Source: Liolophura sinensis
Lineage: Eukaryota > Mollusca > Polyplacophora > Chitonida > Chitonidae
DNA length: 64,000 nucleotides
NCBI RefSeq assembly: GCF_032854445.1
Contig: NC_088300.1
Location: 33,649,608 to 33,713,607, forward strand
Reading direction: 5' to 3'
Below the pieces are notes generated by a model. That model was not told the origin of the DNA and did not search any database. It saw only the letters and a list, made by a program, of their open reading frames with translations. Below, in pieces: positions 40,169-52,884 of the stretch; the stretch's first letter is position 1, and every line of letters starts with the position of its first letter. The position numbers and the translations under genes were made by a program.

Positions 40169-41504
40169 CACTGATCTCGTCATATAGCACCATATATCGC
40201 GTTTTCTATGGCAACTTGAACTATTTCATAAATATGCCACTGCGGTTTGCGATAAATTGACACTAAATAAATGAACTGATAGCTAAGCACTGAAAGCTTG
40301 TAAAGCTTCATCTATCCAAACAGGAGTGTGAAACACCCAGTAGGAAAATTGAAAGGAAATTCTGTGTTTTGAGTCTAAGTACTAATTCAAAGTCTATTGT
40401 GCCTTCACTATCTCCGAAGCATGCGCATTACAAAAATGCACCCCCTTGATAAGAAAAAACGCAATACCATACTACCCTGAACAACATCGGCGTCAACACT
40501 AACAACGAGAATTAAAAACAGCACCGTCTTTCTTCATAGCTGTTCGTCGCAGTTGAATAATAATAATAATGACGAAAACACGTCTTCATATACACATGTA
40601 CGATCAGTAAATGAAGCTGTCATTTTGTGGCATACTTAGTGGAGATTAACATTTGCATAGTTTCCTTAAATCATCTGGCTAAAATTCAGATTTACGGTAG
40701 AATGCCCAGCGATAAAAAAATGACATTTTTGATTCGGCCCCCATCCAAGAAAGAAATGAATGACGAGCTTTTAGGACAACCGGGTTTTATCACACTTTCT
40801 TTAATGTGAAATAAATTGATGATTACCAGCTTATAAATATTACGGTGGATTTGTACGAACTTTTCTGACATGTAAGTTATGCAGCAGTGCGTAGTCGGAG
40901 ATTGATCGCCTATATGTGTGTTTACCCACAGCGAATTCAAATGCTCTTTTACCTGACATTTGAAGAAGCGCAGCTTTGCTAAATACGCAAATAAGGCAAC
41001 AGCACTCACGATCACGGAGTTGATAAAACCTCTGCCAACTCTGAACTCAAATCTGAGATTCCCTGAAGGGAAATACCGTCGGACGATAAAGAGACATTTC
41101 CGAATGTCACCGAAATAAAGAAAAGAGTACTGCATTTTCTTTTCCAGTTTATCTTTCGCGACGAATTGTGTCCGTAGTTTTCCACATACTCACTGGCAAA
41201 CTACTGTTGTATTCTGTTCTGGGTGACTTAAATTACAAAGCAAGACCCAGTCAAAGGTTAACAAGAACAAGTGTAACAGTTTTAGAAAAAACTGAAACAT
41301 GCTTATGCTTATAGTCCTTACCAGGCATGCGCCCTACTCTACGTTCGCTTTACCGCCATCTCTAGCAAACTTTTGTACAGAAATCTGAAATGGGAATCTC
41401 TGGTAGATTATGAGGCAGGAGGTGCTGTCATCCTGTCTCAGTATTCTGTCTCAGCCTTTGTTTATATTTGACACTCATGCATTCTCCTTATCTTTACCGT
41501 ATAG

Positions 41505-41722
41505 TCAACATGATTCTAACGAAAGTCTGAAACAATTTTATCGGAGACTGACGATTTGGGGTCGGCGAGATGACACCAGTGGCGAGGCCAAGCCAAAACC
41601 AAGTTCGCATGCGTCGCACATGCTGCAAGGGTCAAGTTTGTCTAGTGATGGCAGCGATGAAAATCAAGCGAATGTGGAGTTGCACATGCGTTGTACAGAG
41701 TATCGATTATGCAGTGCACGAG
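41505..41722 (+). CDS. Weak candidate exon of an unrecognised protein
   Basis: A pyrimidine-rich acceptor (TTCTCCTTATCTTTACCGTATAG) precedes an open frame of about 72 codons that ends at a donor-like CACGAG|GTATTT. The peptide begins QHDSNESLKQFYRRLTIWG and later contains SSLSSDGSDENQANVEL; it is hydrophilic and Ser/Asp/Glu-rich, as in cytoplasmic linkers. It needs 2 bases from an upstream exon, so it cannot be joined in frame to the alternative neuroligin donor at 32431, which leaves 1 base. I do not recognise the protein. It could be chance. Confidence 0.2.
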
Positions 41723-42439
41723 GTATTTAGTCATAAATGTTGGGTCAAAGATTCCGTTCAATATGGATCAATACCTGTTCTTTGCTTCTAAATCCCGATT
41801 GATGAATGGATTCACTGATAGATTCGTATTTCACCCCAAATATTTCACTAATACAGTATACGACCACAGTGAGATTCACGGGTTTGTGGAAGACAGAAAT
41901 TCGTTGGAGTAAAGGGAACACTTTCTTCACTGTATGTAACGCCGCATAAAAAGGCCTGTGAACACCAGCGGTAAATATCAGGAACCAGGAGGACGAGAGC
42001 AGAGAATAAAATCAAGCTGATAAACCGCGTCGTGGAGATACTTACCTCTTCTAAGTTATGTTAAAAGCAGGAAAAATCGTGGAATGAGAAATGACAGGTT
42101 TTCATTTGCACGTAAAAAATTTATAAAATAACCTTTATTTTCCAAAAGACACATCGCAATATCGATGGAACGTCAAGGATAGTTCAGTGTAAGCTAATTA
42201 AGCTATACTGAGACAGGTGTAAAATGAATAAAATTATGATAACGCCTTATCAAAATTGTGCGAAAGGAAAGACTTGAATTTTTGGGTGAATTAGAAAAAC
42301 GAAATTTTATTAAATAAATATAGTGCTTTCAAAGCCGTTTACACATTGTCAAGTGATTGATATCATATTTGGTGTCCAGTTCGGACCGCTATACCAACTG
42401 TTGCAGAAACGCCTCGGCGTCTAATACTGAAGACACTGA

Positions 42440-42720
42440 CATCACTGCTGTCAATGGCATTTTGCCACTTTTGGTCAGTAGTCAACAGGACTGAACACTA
42501 CTTAACAATTCATGGCCGTGTCAGACAATGGGCTAGACATCTCCAATAGCTAACAGCTATATTACGCCAGCAGTCTGTGTCAACTTACAAGGGCTTGATA
42601 TCCCCGTTGAGAGACACTTATACCTCTCTTGCTCTGTCTTTGTATGCTCCTCTCTTTCCACTGTTGCACCAGCACTGTTAAAAGGTCACTTTGTCTAAGC
42701 TGGGAAGACGGGGAAGGGGG
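42440..42720 (+). repeat. Low-copy segment repeated at 58957-59225
   Basis: TTTTGCCACTTTT, ACTTAACAATTCATGGCCGTGTCAG, GGGCTAGACATCTCC and CTGTGTCAACT are shared in order with 58.96-59.08 kb. The following CACT-rich stretch with AAAGGNCACTT is shared with about 59.1-59.2 kb. It belongs to the duplicated 42-64 kb block. Confidence 0.75.
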
Positions 42721-42729
42721 GGTGGGGGG
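42702..42729 (+). other. Quadruplex-capable G-rich tract 1
   Basis: Four G runs (3, 4, 7 and 6 G) with loops of 5, 2 and 1 bases satisfy the usual G3+N1-7 pattern. Confidence 0.75.
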
Positions 42730-42995
42730 AATTCCTTACATGACGTGATACATGTACTTTAGCACCAACAACACACGTGGTCTGCGTGAACGTGTGTCAG
42801 TCACACACCGGCCTATTTTAAGAAGTCGTTTAAGGCTTCTAAGAATATCTGGCTACTTTAGACTCGTGGCACTTCAATGGGGATACCCAGAACTGAATTA
42901 GGCAGTATACATTTAGGACCTGCATGTGATACCTCAATAACAATAGCGTATATGTTAGGTCATACGTGTACCTTATGTTTAAGGAGCCTCATGTA

Positions 42996-43025
42996 GGGGG
43001 GGGGGGGGGGGGGGTGGGGGGGGGG
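42996..43025 (+). repeat. Poly-G tract (G19-T-G10), quadruplex-capable
   Basis: Nearly uninterrupted G on the + strand, 30 bases with a single T at 43015. Homopolymer length is unreliable in most assemblies. Confidence 0.9.
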
Positions 43026-44260
43026 CATTGTAACGATCAAATAATTCATAAGGTGATTCCCGACCTGGCTTGCTAAGCCATTTGGACCCGCTTGATCGAA
43101 TCTGCCTTAGTTGTACGTGCATGTATAAACTGTAGCCCATTTAGGACCTCTCTCATTTAGTACATTTCCACCATTCAACGTTGAGTAACAATGGAGTTTA
43201 AATTAGTATATGTTTTAGATGTGTTTTAGAAGTGTCTTCGAAGATGTCCAATTATCATATAACTTGTACTATGTTTGGTTTAATACTGTGTTACAGGGAA
43301 CTGAGTTTCGTAAGCTTTATATAGCGTCATTAGTACATTTTTCCTACCCAATGAGTGTTGTTGTCTAGTGCAGTTGCACTTGATGAACTGTATGATAAGG
43401 GTTTGGCTATTGTAAAATGTTATGTACATGTGTCACATAAAAGCAATAGACCAGCATACTGCATTTTTTGGTGGTTTCAGTCTCCGTAAAACTTCATCTC
43501 AAGACTCCATACAAGACGAACCTAACGTCAAAATAAAGAACTAGAGCACATTTTACAGGACCCACGTGTGCTATAAGTAAACCACAAGCAAGGCTGTTAA
43601 TCGGCATCAAACTGGTCCTTGGATATGGAACTTGTAGATTCTCCTGCTCTCCATGTATATGGGGTTTTGGTGACTGGTTGGAGAAAACTACTTTCCTTCC
43701 ATCAGTATATTCTACGTTATGTGTCATGCGTTGCAAACATTACCAACACCAACGTGCTTTTGTTCTGTAACGTTTATGAACAAACTGTTTCGATTCATCC
43801 GGAATACACTGAAAATATGTCGGTACCCTATAGGTTCGCTACACAATGCACATGTCCACGTGATCTCTTATGTCAACAGGCTGATGTCTGATCCTGACAA
43901 GCTACAAACAGTATCGCTTCCTGTCGATGCCAATCGTGCGCGTTTACACTACATTGTCAACAGCTTTTGTCAACATCTCATGGAGTGTTAGTGACAGCAG
44001 GAGACAGGCTGTTGAACTGGTAGGATTTCTGTACAAAAGAGGTACACTGCTACCGTGGTATAAATAACTTGTAATCTGTTACTGTTTGATGTAGAGTTTA
44101 TCTCAACCGCCAAGCTTATTTTATAGTCGGACCCGACAGTTTTCTGCTTACGTGTTTAGTTATTATGTTCAAATGTTTTACATCTGATGTAACCAAGGAA
44201 TGATATCATTATACATGTATTACAAGTTGCAACTGTGGCCGGCTCCCAACTACTAATATG

Positions 44261-44524
44261 GGGCCTACGTGGCTCAGTTGGTTAGCGCGCTAGCGCAGAG
44301 TAATGACCCAGGAGCCTCTCACCAATGCGGTCGCTGTGAATTCAAGTCCAGCCCATGATGGCTTTCTCTTCGGCCGTACGTGGGAAGGTCGGTCAGCAAC
44401 CTACGGATGGTCGTGGGTTTCCCCCGGGCTGTGCCCGGTTTCCTCCCACCATAATGCTGGTCGACGTCGTATAAGTGAAATATTCTTGAGTACGGCATAA
44501 AACACCAATCAAATAAATAAATAA
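44261..44524 (+). repeat. Full-length SINE, best copy in the window
   Basis: The tRNA-like head GTGGCTCAGTTGGTTAGCGCG (A box) and TGAATTCAAGTCC (degenerate B box) are followed by the body (GGCCGTACGTGGGAAGGTC, GTTTCCCCCGGGCTGTGCCC, TCCTCCCACCATAATGCTGG and CGTCGTATAAGTGAAATATTC) and the tail CAATCAAATAAATAAATAAA. It is absent from the equivalent place in copy 2, so it appears to be inserted after the duplication. Confidence 0.95.
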
Positions 44525-44616
44525 ACACGTAATATGTTATAACACAATGAAACTAGGTAAACTTACAACGACTGAAAATCCCTACCCGCCAAACCTATTC
44601 GAGATTGCTCTATTGA

Positions 44617-44875
44617 TATTTATTTATTTATTTAAAATTGGTGTTTTACGTCGTACTCAAGAATATTTCACTTATACGACGGCGGCCAGCATTATGGTGG
44701 GTGGAAACCGGGCAGAGCCCGGGGAACCCCACGACTATCCGCAGGTTACTGTTACACCTTTCCACATTCGGCCGGAGAGGATGCCAGCATGAGCCGGGCT
44801 TGAACTCACAGAGACCGCATTAGTGAGAGGCTCCTGGGTCATTGCGCTGCGCTTGCGTGCTAACCATCTCGACCC
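44617..44875 (-). repeat. Full-length SINE, minus strand
   Basis: TTTATTTATTTA tail side, ATTGGTGTTTTACGTCGTAC, GCCAGCATTATGGTGGGTGG, GCAGAGCCCGGGG, GGATGCCAGCATGAGC, GAGGCTCCTGGGTCATTGCG and a degraded head. Probably equivalent to 50000-50259 in copy 2. Confidence 0.93.
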
Positions 44876-46175
44876 TTATGTACTCACCATTTAGCCACAA
44901 GTCAACTCCCGCAAAAGGTCACTATGTGCTGGGGTAGCATAAAAGCAAATTTGAATACAGTTTAGTTAATGCGTGACGTCATAAATAAATGCACTTTCCA
45001 CTGCCCCTTCACCATCTATGTCCTGTAAGACTTTTACATTTAAGAAGATGCTCGTTTGTGTCTTCCCTGAATGTGTACAATTCTCACATATCTGCGACAA
45101 CATACCTGGAACTTGAAAATCGATAACACATGTCCTACTGTGCTTTGCACTTAGCAAAAACGCTGATAAAATTGGACTACACCCTGTGTTTGACTTAATG
45201 TTTCTGTCAGGCAGAACCAAAAATATTTTGGCTGTGGAAACACCGACGTGATATCACCGAAGTTGTCAGAATATTGTGGCAGGGCATCCAGTTGGCGTGA
45301 CGTTCCAGTGGGGCAGTGTCATAGGTTACACATGCGGAATGTGTATTGCTTGGTCCCAGACGTTCGTCCTCATGCAAGATCTCAGAAATAACTAATTGAA
45401 TAACTCTACAGCACAGACATTATATGTTGGTGATGTAATATAAATTCTGCACTTTTGTCTTGCATCTATTCACAATAATTTTGCCCAGCGTTCGTACGCA
45501 GATCTCTGCTGGTTACCAAAGTGACAGAATGTTCTGATTTCACCTCGAACTATCAAAGAAGTTCCTACAGTGTTTGGCTCTTTTTAGTGTATGTGGTCAG
45601 GGTTTTTTCCTCAGTCTGGTATCGGGAAGGTCGCACCCCTCCCAGAATCCATGTCACGAAATCTTCCGTGATCCCACCGTCAAATTTGGCTCCGGCGTCT
45701 CACTTTTGGAGACCATTTACACTAACGAACCACCATTGTGCCTTTTTTCCCAAGCACTCTGAGGTTCTGGATCAGCTAGGAAAACGTTGATTTGGAATCT
45801 GGAAAAGGAAAAAAATACGCCTGAGCAAAGCGGCTTAAATCTCCATCCTTCCCTTACATAGTACAACCTTATCTTCTCTCCGTGGTAGGCGTTTAATTGG
45901 TGACACAGTAAGATAAATTACTCGCTGATACTTTGTAGATTAAGATTAAACGCCTAGCTGTTCTAAATTATTCAATGTGCCCAGTCTTTTTTTTTTATTC
46001 AACCGTATCTACAACTGTGGAAACCGTGGTAGTCCAATATGGAAGAAAAATGTAAAAAATACAAGATTTCCCTTGCTGAATTTGTGAATATCTGTTTAAT
46101 TGAGTTCCAAGTCGGTTTGAGTTCTTTGTGCCGGATATTTGCTAACCTATATATATATATTAGCTTATTACTAGC

Positions 46176-46333
46176 AGATAGGTCTGACAGCAATCTCCGG
46201 ATGATCTTGGGTTTCCCTAGGGCTATGCCCGGAGTATGCCCGGTTTTCTCCCACCATAATGCTGGTCGCCGTCTTATAAGTGAAATACATGTGAGCATGG
46301 CGTAAAACACCAATCAAATAAATCAAATAAATA
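46176..46333 (+). repeat. SINE 3' part, shared with copy 2
   Basis: The GGTCTGACAGCAATCTCCGG body start, a small internal duplication of a GCCCGG-containing piece, TCCCACCATAATGCTGGTCG and a terminal CCAATCAAATAAATC tail. Both flanks match those of 51905-52041. Confidence 0.9.
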
Positions 46334-47059
46334 GATTATTTGCAGAGGTTATTAAAAACTCCTGAACCATAACACACCAAGGGTATGTCTTCCTTCGAAA
46401 TGTAGAAACCATCGTAGCAAATGCTTAACTCTGTTTGCTTGATATCTAGACACATATCTGGATTTTCTGCTGCGTGTAAATTTGGTAAACGTTATGCGCA
46501 CCACATTGCTGAGCGTGAGACTTTAAATATCAATACGCCTTTGTTTGTGCTGTTAAGAAAGGATAAAGAATGGAAAGTACCATTTAACATTTCTTTGTAA
46601 TTCTGAGTGTTAAATGTTTCTTAGAACCAAATTGCAGCACCATATAATCCCACTGCGTTTTTTCTACAACAGGCTTTCTGAGAGGTGCACATCTGGCTTA
46701 AGCCTAGGTCACAAAGACAACATTTGTTGTCGAAAATCGGATTTTCAGATCCCGGTGTCAAATGATTAGGGATATAGGTTACTCCGCAAACGAGCAACAT
46801 TTGATGTCCATTTTTGAAGATTTGCTCGGCGAAAGACAGTCATATGGTACGTTCAAAATCATGTGACCCCAAAAGGTTGTGTCATAACTTCCATTTTTTA
46901 CGTACTCGCATGACATTTTCATAGACGTTGATTGGTTGATGTATAGACGACACAGATCTCAGAGGATCCAGATTACCCGCAGAGGAGCTAAATCCTGCGC
47001 CCGTCTCATTTGTTTATGAATTTTTTGTTGCACAAAGAAGCTGAATCTTTGCTTCAGGA

Positions 47060-48950
47060 AACAATCCGATTAAATCCATGAATATCAGATAACTGCTTTA
47101 AGAATAAAGTCAGGTGAGATTTACACTGTGGTATATTTGCGTTCATTGATCACGTCAGGCACATGAAACATTAACAGGCGAAGGAGAGGCAAGATGTTGC
47201 CATCAGTTTGGACTAGCCAACAATATTATGCTTTTCTGTAACAGAACTGCTATTTGCCGTATAGGTATAGGCATTTAAAAAATAATGGCATTTGTTCAAG
47301 ATGAAGATACATGCGCATGATTAAACCAGTCTTCCGGTCATACCAGACTTTTGAAGGTCTAGTATACATCTTTTTAGGAGAACAAAGCAATTGTTAACTG
47401 CGTTAGTCGCATGTGCGTTATAGTTAAACTATGTATATTCGGGATATTTGCGTTTCAAATGTGTCTATTTTACTACTGTTAATTTTGCCTCACGTTTTGA
47501 GCATTGAAGTAGCAGACTGGAGTACATCGCCAACTATAATGATTGCAGCTTTAAGGAATGCAGTTTGTTACTGACCTGCCATCGCGACGTGTTTGTTATA
47601 CTACGAGATCTCCGGTTAGCACATCAATACCTTTGACCACAATGCATGTTTGGTTAACTCCAAATCATCAGAATTTCTGTGACCTTTGATATTTAAAGAG
47701 ATTAAAAGAGGTAAAAGTCGTTTCCATCCATATAATTTTTAAGGCAACGAGTCCGGTATCTCAGTATTTATATCGCAATTAAAATCTTATTTAGAGAAAG
47801 TAGGCGCCGTACGTCAGTAAGAATGCTTGGTGTGAATATGGCAATCAGTGAGAAAGCTTTAAAATGATTTGCAGGGTTTTGACATTTTGAAATGTCATTG
47901 TTACAATAGATTTCTCAGCTGTCTTCTGGGAAACACTGCGTGGAACAAATCACATGTGAAGGGGTTTGCTATGCACAGCGAGTTTTGGGGACAAGAGCAA
48001 TGTTTTTCTGTTAACAGATAATGGTGCGTGGTGTTTTAAACAATACATACCCCACAATACAGATACGTAAATTTAGCTGTGTATTCTGACAATTTCTTCT
48101 CCTTGACTGCAAACGAGCACTTATGTGAGGCCGTCTAATGTACACTTAATACAAACTGTTTTAAAATAAGCGTAGGCTTTTTAACTGTTGAACTTGCAGC
48201 ATGTACTTATCTGACAATGATCTAACCTTCACTGCTGTGAAGAGCATTTTATAGTTAAGAACTAACATTATTGTGCTCGGCATTAGTACAAGCTCTAGGA
48301 TAAACATTACGTGACCCATCCAAACTTTTGACTGTCCAAATGTCACATTAATATCTCAGAATACTTCCTTTTAATGCACATTTGTACAGGTGCATAGTTT
48401 GATTGCAGAATTATGTAAATAACCTCCCCAATTCAGAAACAGTTCATGAGAAAAAAAAATCAAACAATAATGCAAAAATCTCAAAAATCGCCCCTTGGGT
48501 ATTTGCAGCAGTTGTACCCGATTAGCTGCATTACTATGTGTTGACAACACTAAAAATAAAGTTTCAGTCTTAAAGCTTACTTCGGCTTGCTGGCGAATAT
48601 AGCAGCCAAATAATCAAATGGTAACCGGAAGTTTTGATTATCGCGCATGTGTATGTATCTTTATTTTCAATGACTGACTTAAATCTTGATTTTTTCTGGA
48701 GGCATGTACAGAAATATAGGTTTTATAACACGATAGCATAATATTATTGACTAGTCTAAATTGATGGCAAAATTTAGCTCATCCCTCACTTGTATATGAT
48801 TCATGTGGCTCCCGTGATCAGTGAAGGAATATATATCAAAGAGTAAAACTTGACTTTGTTATCAAAGCAGCCATCTGAAATTTATGCATTCAGACGGATA
48901 TTTTCTTTCTACTTAGCTGTGGCGGGGGCTGCGTAGCACATCATTAATTT
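47060..48950. repeat. Long inverted repeat within copy 1
   Basis: The left arm (about 47066-47170: ATGAATATCAGATAACTGC, GTGAGATTTACACTGTGGTA and TTGATCACG) is matched in reverse complement by the right arm (about 48800-48935: CGTGATCAGTGAAGG, AAAACTTGACTTTG, CAGCCATCTGAAATTTATGC). The right arm is more diverged than its counterpart in copy 2. The spacer is about 1.6 kb with no recognised ORF. Confidence 0.65.
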
Positions 48951-49999
48951 TCGGCGAAATCAGGAGAAGCGATGGCGCACATCAGCTTGGATAGCTTGGA
49001 AAGTCAAAAAATGTAGTATGTATTCCAAAACGTAACTCTGCTTTTACTGATTCAATAATGAAACATGTGAGACAGGCAGTGACAAACTATCTGGTCGAAA
49101 AATAGAAAGGTATTGTGAGTTCAAAACAGCACAGAAAATGCTGCTTTGATAACATTAACATTAAACCTACACGTAAGTTATGTGTAGCACAGTGTATGCA
49201 TTTCATCAACACCTTTCTTTGTCTACTTTGCTACATGTGTTTAGAAACTTTCCCCACTTATCCAGAATACACTGAAATTAATGTCTGCACAGAAGGTCCA
49301 ATACAGACTATGTTCAGGTGATCTGTAATGTCAACAGGCTGATATCTGATTTGGATAATCAACAAACAGCACCGCTTCCTGTCAATGCCAGTTATGCGGA
49401 TGAACACGACATTGTCAACAGCTTTTGTCAACATCTCACGGCGTGTTAGTGACAGCAGGAGACATGCTGTCGAACTGAATCAGGTTTATGTACATAATAA
49501 GAGCTAGACATCTGCTTCCGTAGCGTGAACAACTTGTGATCTGTTACTGTTTGCTGTGGAGATTATCTCAATCGTAGAGGTTATTTTATTGCTAGAACCA
49601 ATGGTTTTCTGCTGACATGTTTAGAACAGTCGGACAATAGCTATTTTAATATTACAATTTGCTCTTGTGGCCCTTTCCCCACTAGGCTACTAATGTATGT
49701 GTATGAAATGGACGCCTAAGTTTCGTTTATCTGGGCCATCTCTGTTTATCAGAATTTTACCAATGTTAAAAAATTACTCGAAAAAACTTTAAAATATTGT
49801 CTTTAGCGTAAAACGCTACCACCACTGCATGCATGTACATATATTTTGATGCAATGGAACAATGATGCACTGTCATTGGATCACTGGACGCATGTTAGCT
49901 CATGGCTGGATATTTTATTTAAGTTTTACTTTGTAAATGAGCCTCAGTAGTTTCTTTTCTTAGTATTTTTGTTACCGGTATTAAGTTTTGCCGAGTTCT

Positions 50000-50259
50000 G
50001 TTTATTTGATTTGGTGTTTTTACACCTGCATTCAGGAATATTTCACTTATATGACGGCGGCCCGCATTATGGTGGGAGGAAACCGGGCAGAGCCCGGGGA
50101 AAACCCATGACCATCCGCAAGTTGCTGGTTGACCTTCCTACGTACGGCCGAAGAGAAAGCCAGCATGGGCTGGACTTGAACTCACAGCGACCGCATTGGT
50201 GAGAGACTACTGGTTCATTACGCTGCGCTAGCACGCCAACGAACTGAGCCACGGAGCCA
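50000..50259 (-). repeat. Full-length SINE, minus strand
   Basis: Complete from GTTTATTTGATTTGGTGTT through GGCGGCCCGCATTATGG, GGAAACCGGGCAGAGCCCGG, GCCAGCATGGGCTGGAC and GCATTGGTGAGAGACTACTG to the head GCTAGCACGCCAACGAACTG, AGCCACGGAGCC. Confidence 0.94.
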
Positions 50260-51904
50260 TGTAAGTTTATGTCTTCCCCAAATGTGTCCGGTTCATCCTG
50301 TTGTTGGGATGCATTCATCGAAACTGAAACTCGGTAACATTCGTACTACTGCACTTGACACTCGGCAAAAACCAGAAGGCAGCACCGGGTCGCTTTAGTT
50401 AGACCAGGAGCTGTCTTCAACATGATGTTCTACTGAGACACTGGCGTAATGACACTGAAATACTGCTGAACATTAAACTCCTGTGAAATAACCATACGTA
50501 AAAGAGTCTTGAGTTAGATGCAAAATGTCCAGTGCAAAACTAGTTCGGCGAACTTTAAATGATGTCAAAGTTGGCGTCAAATTTGACATATTGCAATTGA
50601 TTAATATATTCTTTTATTTATTCGATACTGCTCCAATGGAAAGGTTTATGGGTAGAGGTAACCAACGGGCTTAAAACTTAAGTCATTCAAAGGCAGTGAC
50701 ATTAAATGTACTTATGTTGGTAATTAAGAGTCAGAATACCATGGCAGGTAACCCAGTTGGCTAGGCCTTCCAGTGATGCAGTTTCATGGGTTGCACAGGG
50801 AGCATTTTGTGTTACTCGCTCCAATGGAGATTTGCCTAGGAATGAGAGGTCTAGAAGAAGAATTGGATTGTTCTAGCGCACAGACATTATAGGTTGATGG
50901 TATACTATAAATTTCTGCACTTTTACTTTGCACCTAGTCAAAATGCTTTTGTATGTTTAGGTTACATTTAAAGTTTTTGCGCAGTTTCACTACCTACATC
51001 TCTAGACAAAATGCTATAATTTCAATATCGACGATTAAACATTAAAACGTAGACACGGCAGGTCGGCCTTTTGGTATGTCGTATAGGGAAAAAGTTAGGA
51101 TAGTCATTTATATATTTATATGTTTGGTGACGAAGTTGACAAAGATACTTCCCCAAAAGTAAGGAAAGGCTATGTGATTATGTAACCTATGGGTTAACGG
51201 ACCAGGTCTGCCATATATAAGTGTACTTTGATTTAAATAAGTTTCAAAACGTCAACAAGCTCTAAGTCATCAAATGAACCAGTTTCCAGATGTTTTAGTG
51301 TAAAAAAACCTCAGTGTGAGTTGTCAATGCTTCCCGTTTACTTCAGCCTGCTCTCGAGAATCCCTCCCTGGGTCCGTGTCATGAAATCTTCCGTGATCCC
51401 ACCATCAGCTTCCAGATTTCGCTACAATGTCTCGCTACAATGCACCATATACACTAACGAACATCCACTGTGTGTGTTTTGAAATGCCTTCTAAGGTTAT
51501 GGATCAGCTCGAAAGCAGTGATTTGCAAACTGGGTAAAGAAAAAATTACTACTGAGCAAAGCGGCCAAAACCTCAATCCTTTTCTTATAACAAAGTACAG
51601 CCTTATCTTCTCTCCGTGGTAGACGTTTAATCGGTGACACTGTAAGATAAATTACTCGCTCATACTTTCTAGATTAAGATTAAACGCTTAGCTATTCTAA
51701 ATTATTCCGTCTTCCTTGTCTTTTCCACCGTTTCTACAACCGTGGTAAAAGTAGTCCGATATTAAAGAAAAACGTAAAAAATAAAAAAAAAGATTACTCA
51801 TGCTAAACTGGTGAACATTTGTTTAATTGAGTTCCAAGTCTGATTGAATTCTTTCCGCCGCATATTTGCTAACCTATATACATGTTAGCTTATTATTGGG
51901 AAAT

Positions 51905-52041
51905 GGGTCTGAAAGCCATCCGCGGATGGTCGTGAGAGTGCCCGGTTTTCTCCAACCATAATGCTGGCCGCCGTCGAATAAGTGAAGTATTCATGTACAC
52001 GGTGTAAAATACCAATCAGGTAAATAGAACAAATAAATAGA
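51905..52041 (+). repeat. SINE 3' part, shared with copy 1
   Basis: CCATCCGCGGATGGTCGTG, TGCCCGGTTTTCTCC, ATAATGCTGGCCGCCGTCG and a terminal AATACCAATCAGGTAAAT. The same flanks as 46176-46333 (TATACATGTTAGCTTATTA on the left, GATTATTGGCA and AAAACTCCT on the right) show that the insertion predates the copy 1/copy 2 split. Confidence 0.88.
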
Positions 52042-52884
52042 TTATTGGCACAGTTTATTAAAAACTCCTAAAACATTACAGGCCGAGGGTAATCTAATGC
52101 CGTCTATCTTCAAATTGTAGAAAGCATGATATCAAAGCAAGTATCGTTGAACATTTCTTTGTCTAGTGGGTGGTATTTTCGGAAACGTGAGTGTGTTGGT
52201 CTAGAGGATAGCTGGTCGTTGCCAGGTCTTATACTATAATAATGTAGTCTTCATACACCGAAAGAAAAGGAAAAACAGTAAAATCAGTTTTAGCAGAAAC
52301 GAAGGTCCAACACCATATAATCCCACTACTTTTTTCTACAACAGGCTTTCCGAGAAGTGCACATCTCGCTTAAGCCTAGCGCACAAAGACAACATTTGTT
52401 GTCCAAAATCGGGTTTTCAGATCCCGGTGTCAAATGATCCGTAATATCTTTTACCCTCAAAAGAGCAACATTCGATGTCCATTTTTGAAGATTTCAGCGG
52501 CGAAAGACGGTCACATGGTACGTTCAAGGTCATGTGACCCCAAAAAGTTGTGTCACAACTACCATTTGCTACGTTTGGTTGATGTATAGACGACAAAGAC
52601 ATCAGAGGATCCAGATTGCCCGCAGATGAGCGGAATCTTGTGCCCGGCTCATTTGTTTCTGGATTTTTTGTTGCCCAAAGTTAAACAAGCCGAATCTTTG
52701 CATCAAGTGTCTCAGACTCAAGAATTCTTGTTGTGGTTACTAGCACACGAGTGAATTTCGAGACTTTTTTTATTGTCTGGATCAAGAAATCTCTATTTAG
52801 ACATTTCCGTGTCTTTTCTTGCCTCAATAAAGCAAACTTTCCTTTCTTTGAATCCATCAACAATTTTTAACTCGTTCAGCCGTA

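Larger units (their letters stand above)
38673..42439. other. Intergenic DNA without an assigned gene
   Basis: It holds one SINE of a second family (39855-40168) and one weak candidate exon (41505-41722). A 147-codon minus-strand frame at 40692-41135 has no resemblance I recognise. The rest shows no structure. Confidence 0.55.
43708..49190 (+). repeat. Segmental duplication, copy 1
   Basis: Landmark blocks recur in copy 2 in the same order and orientation, about 5.2-6.0 kb further on: ACACTGAAAATATGTC (43807), TGTCAACAGCTTTTGTCAACAT (43957), GAAATCTTCCGTGATCCCACC (45658), GATTAAGATTAAACGCCTAG (45938), CAACATTTGTTGTCGAAAAT (46718), CAGATAACTGCTTTAAGAAT (47086) and GACCACAATGCATGTTTGG (47635). 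It contains SINEs at 44261-44524, 44617-44875 and 46176-46333. I see no intact gene. Relative to copy 2 it lacks about 220 bp near 47.06 kb. Confidence 0.85.

Noticed and set aside
40692-41135. 147-codon minus-strand open frame
   Set aside because: It is long enough to notice, but the composition is not protein-like in any known family, no promoter or splice context is visible, and chance ORFs of this size are expected in 64 kb.
44150-49640. Each repeated unit considered as a gene-family cluster
   Set aside because: Stops break every frame in all copies and the shared blocks include non-coding SINEs; I could not find exons conserved at the protein level beyond the short arm frame noted separately.
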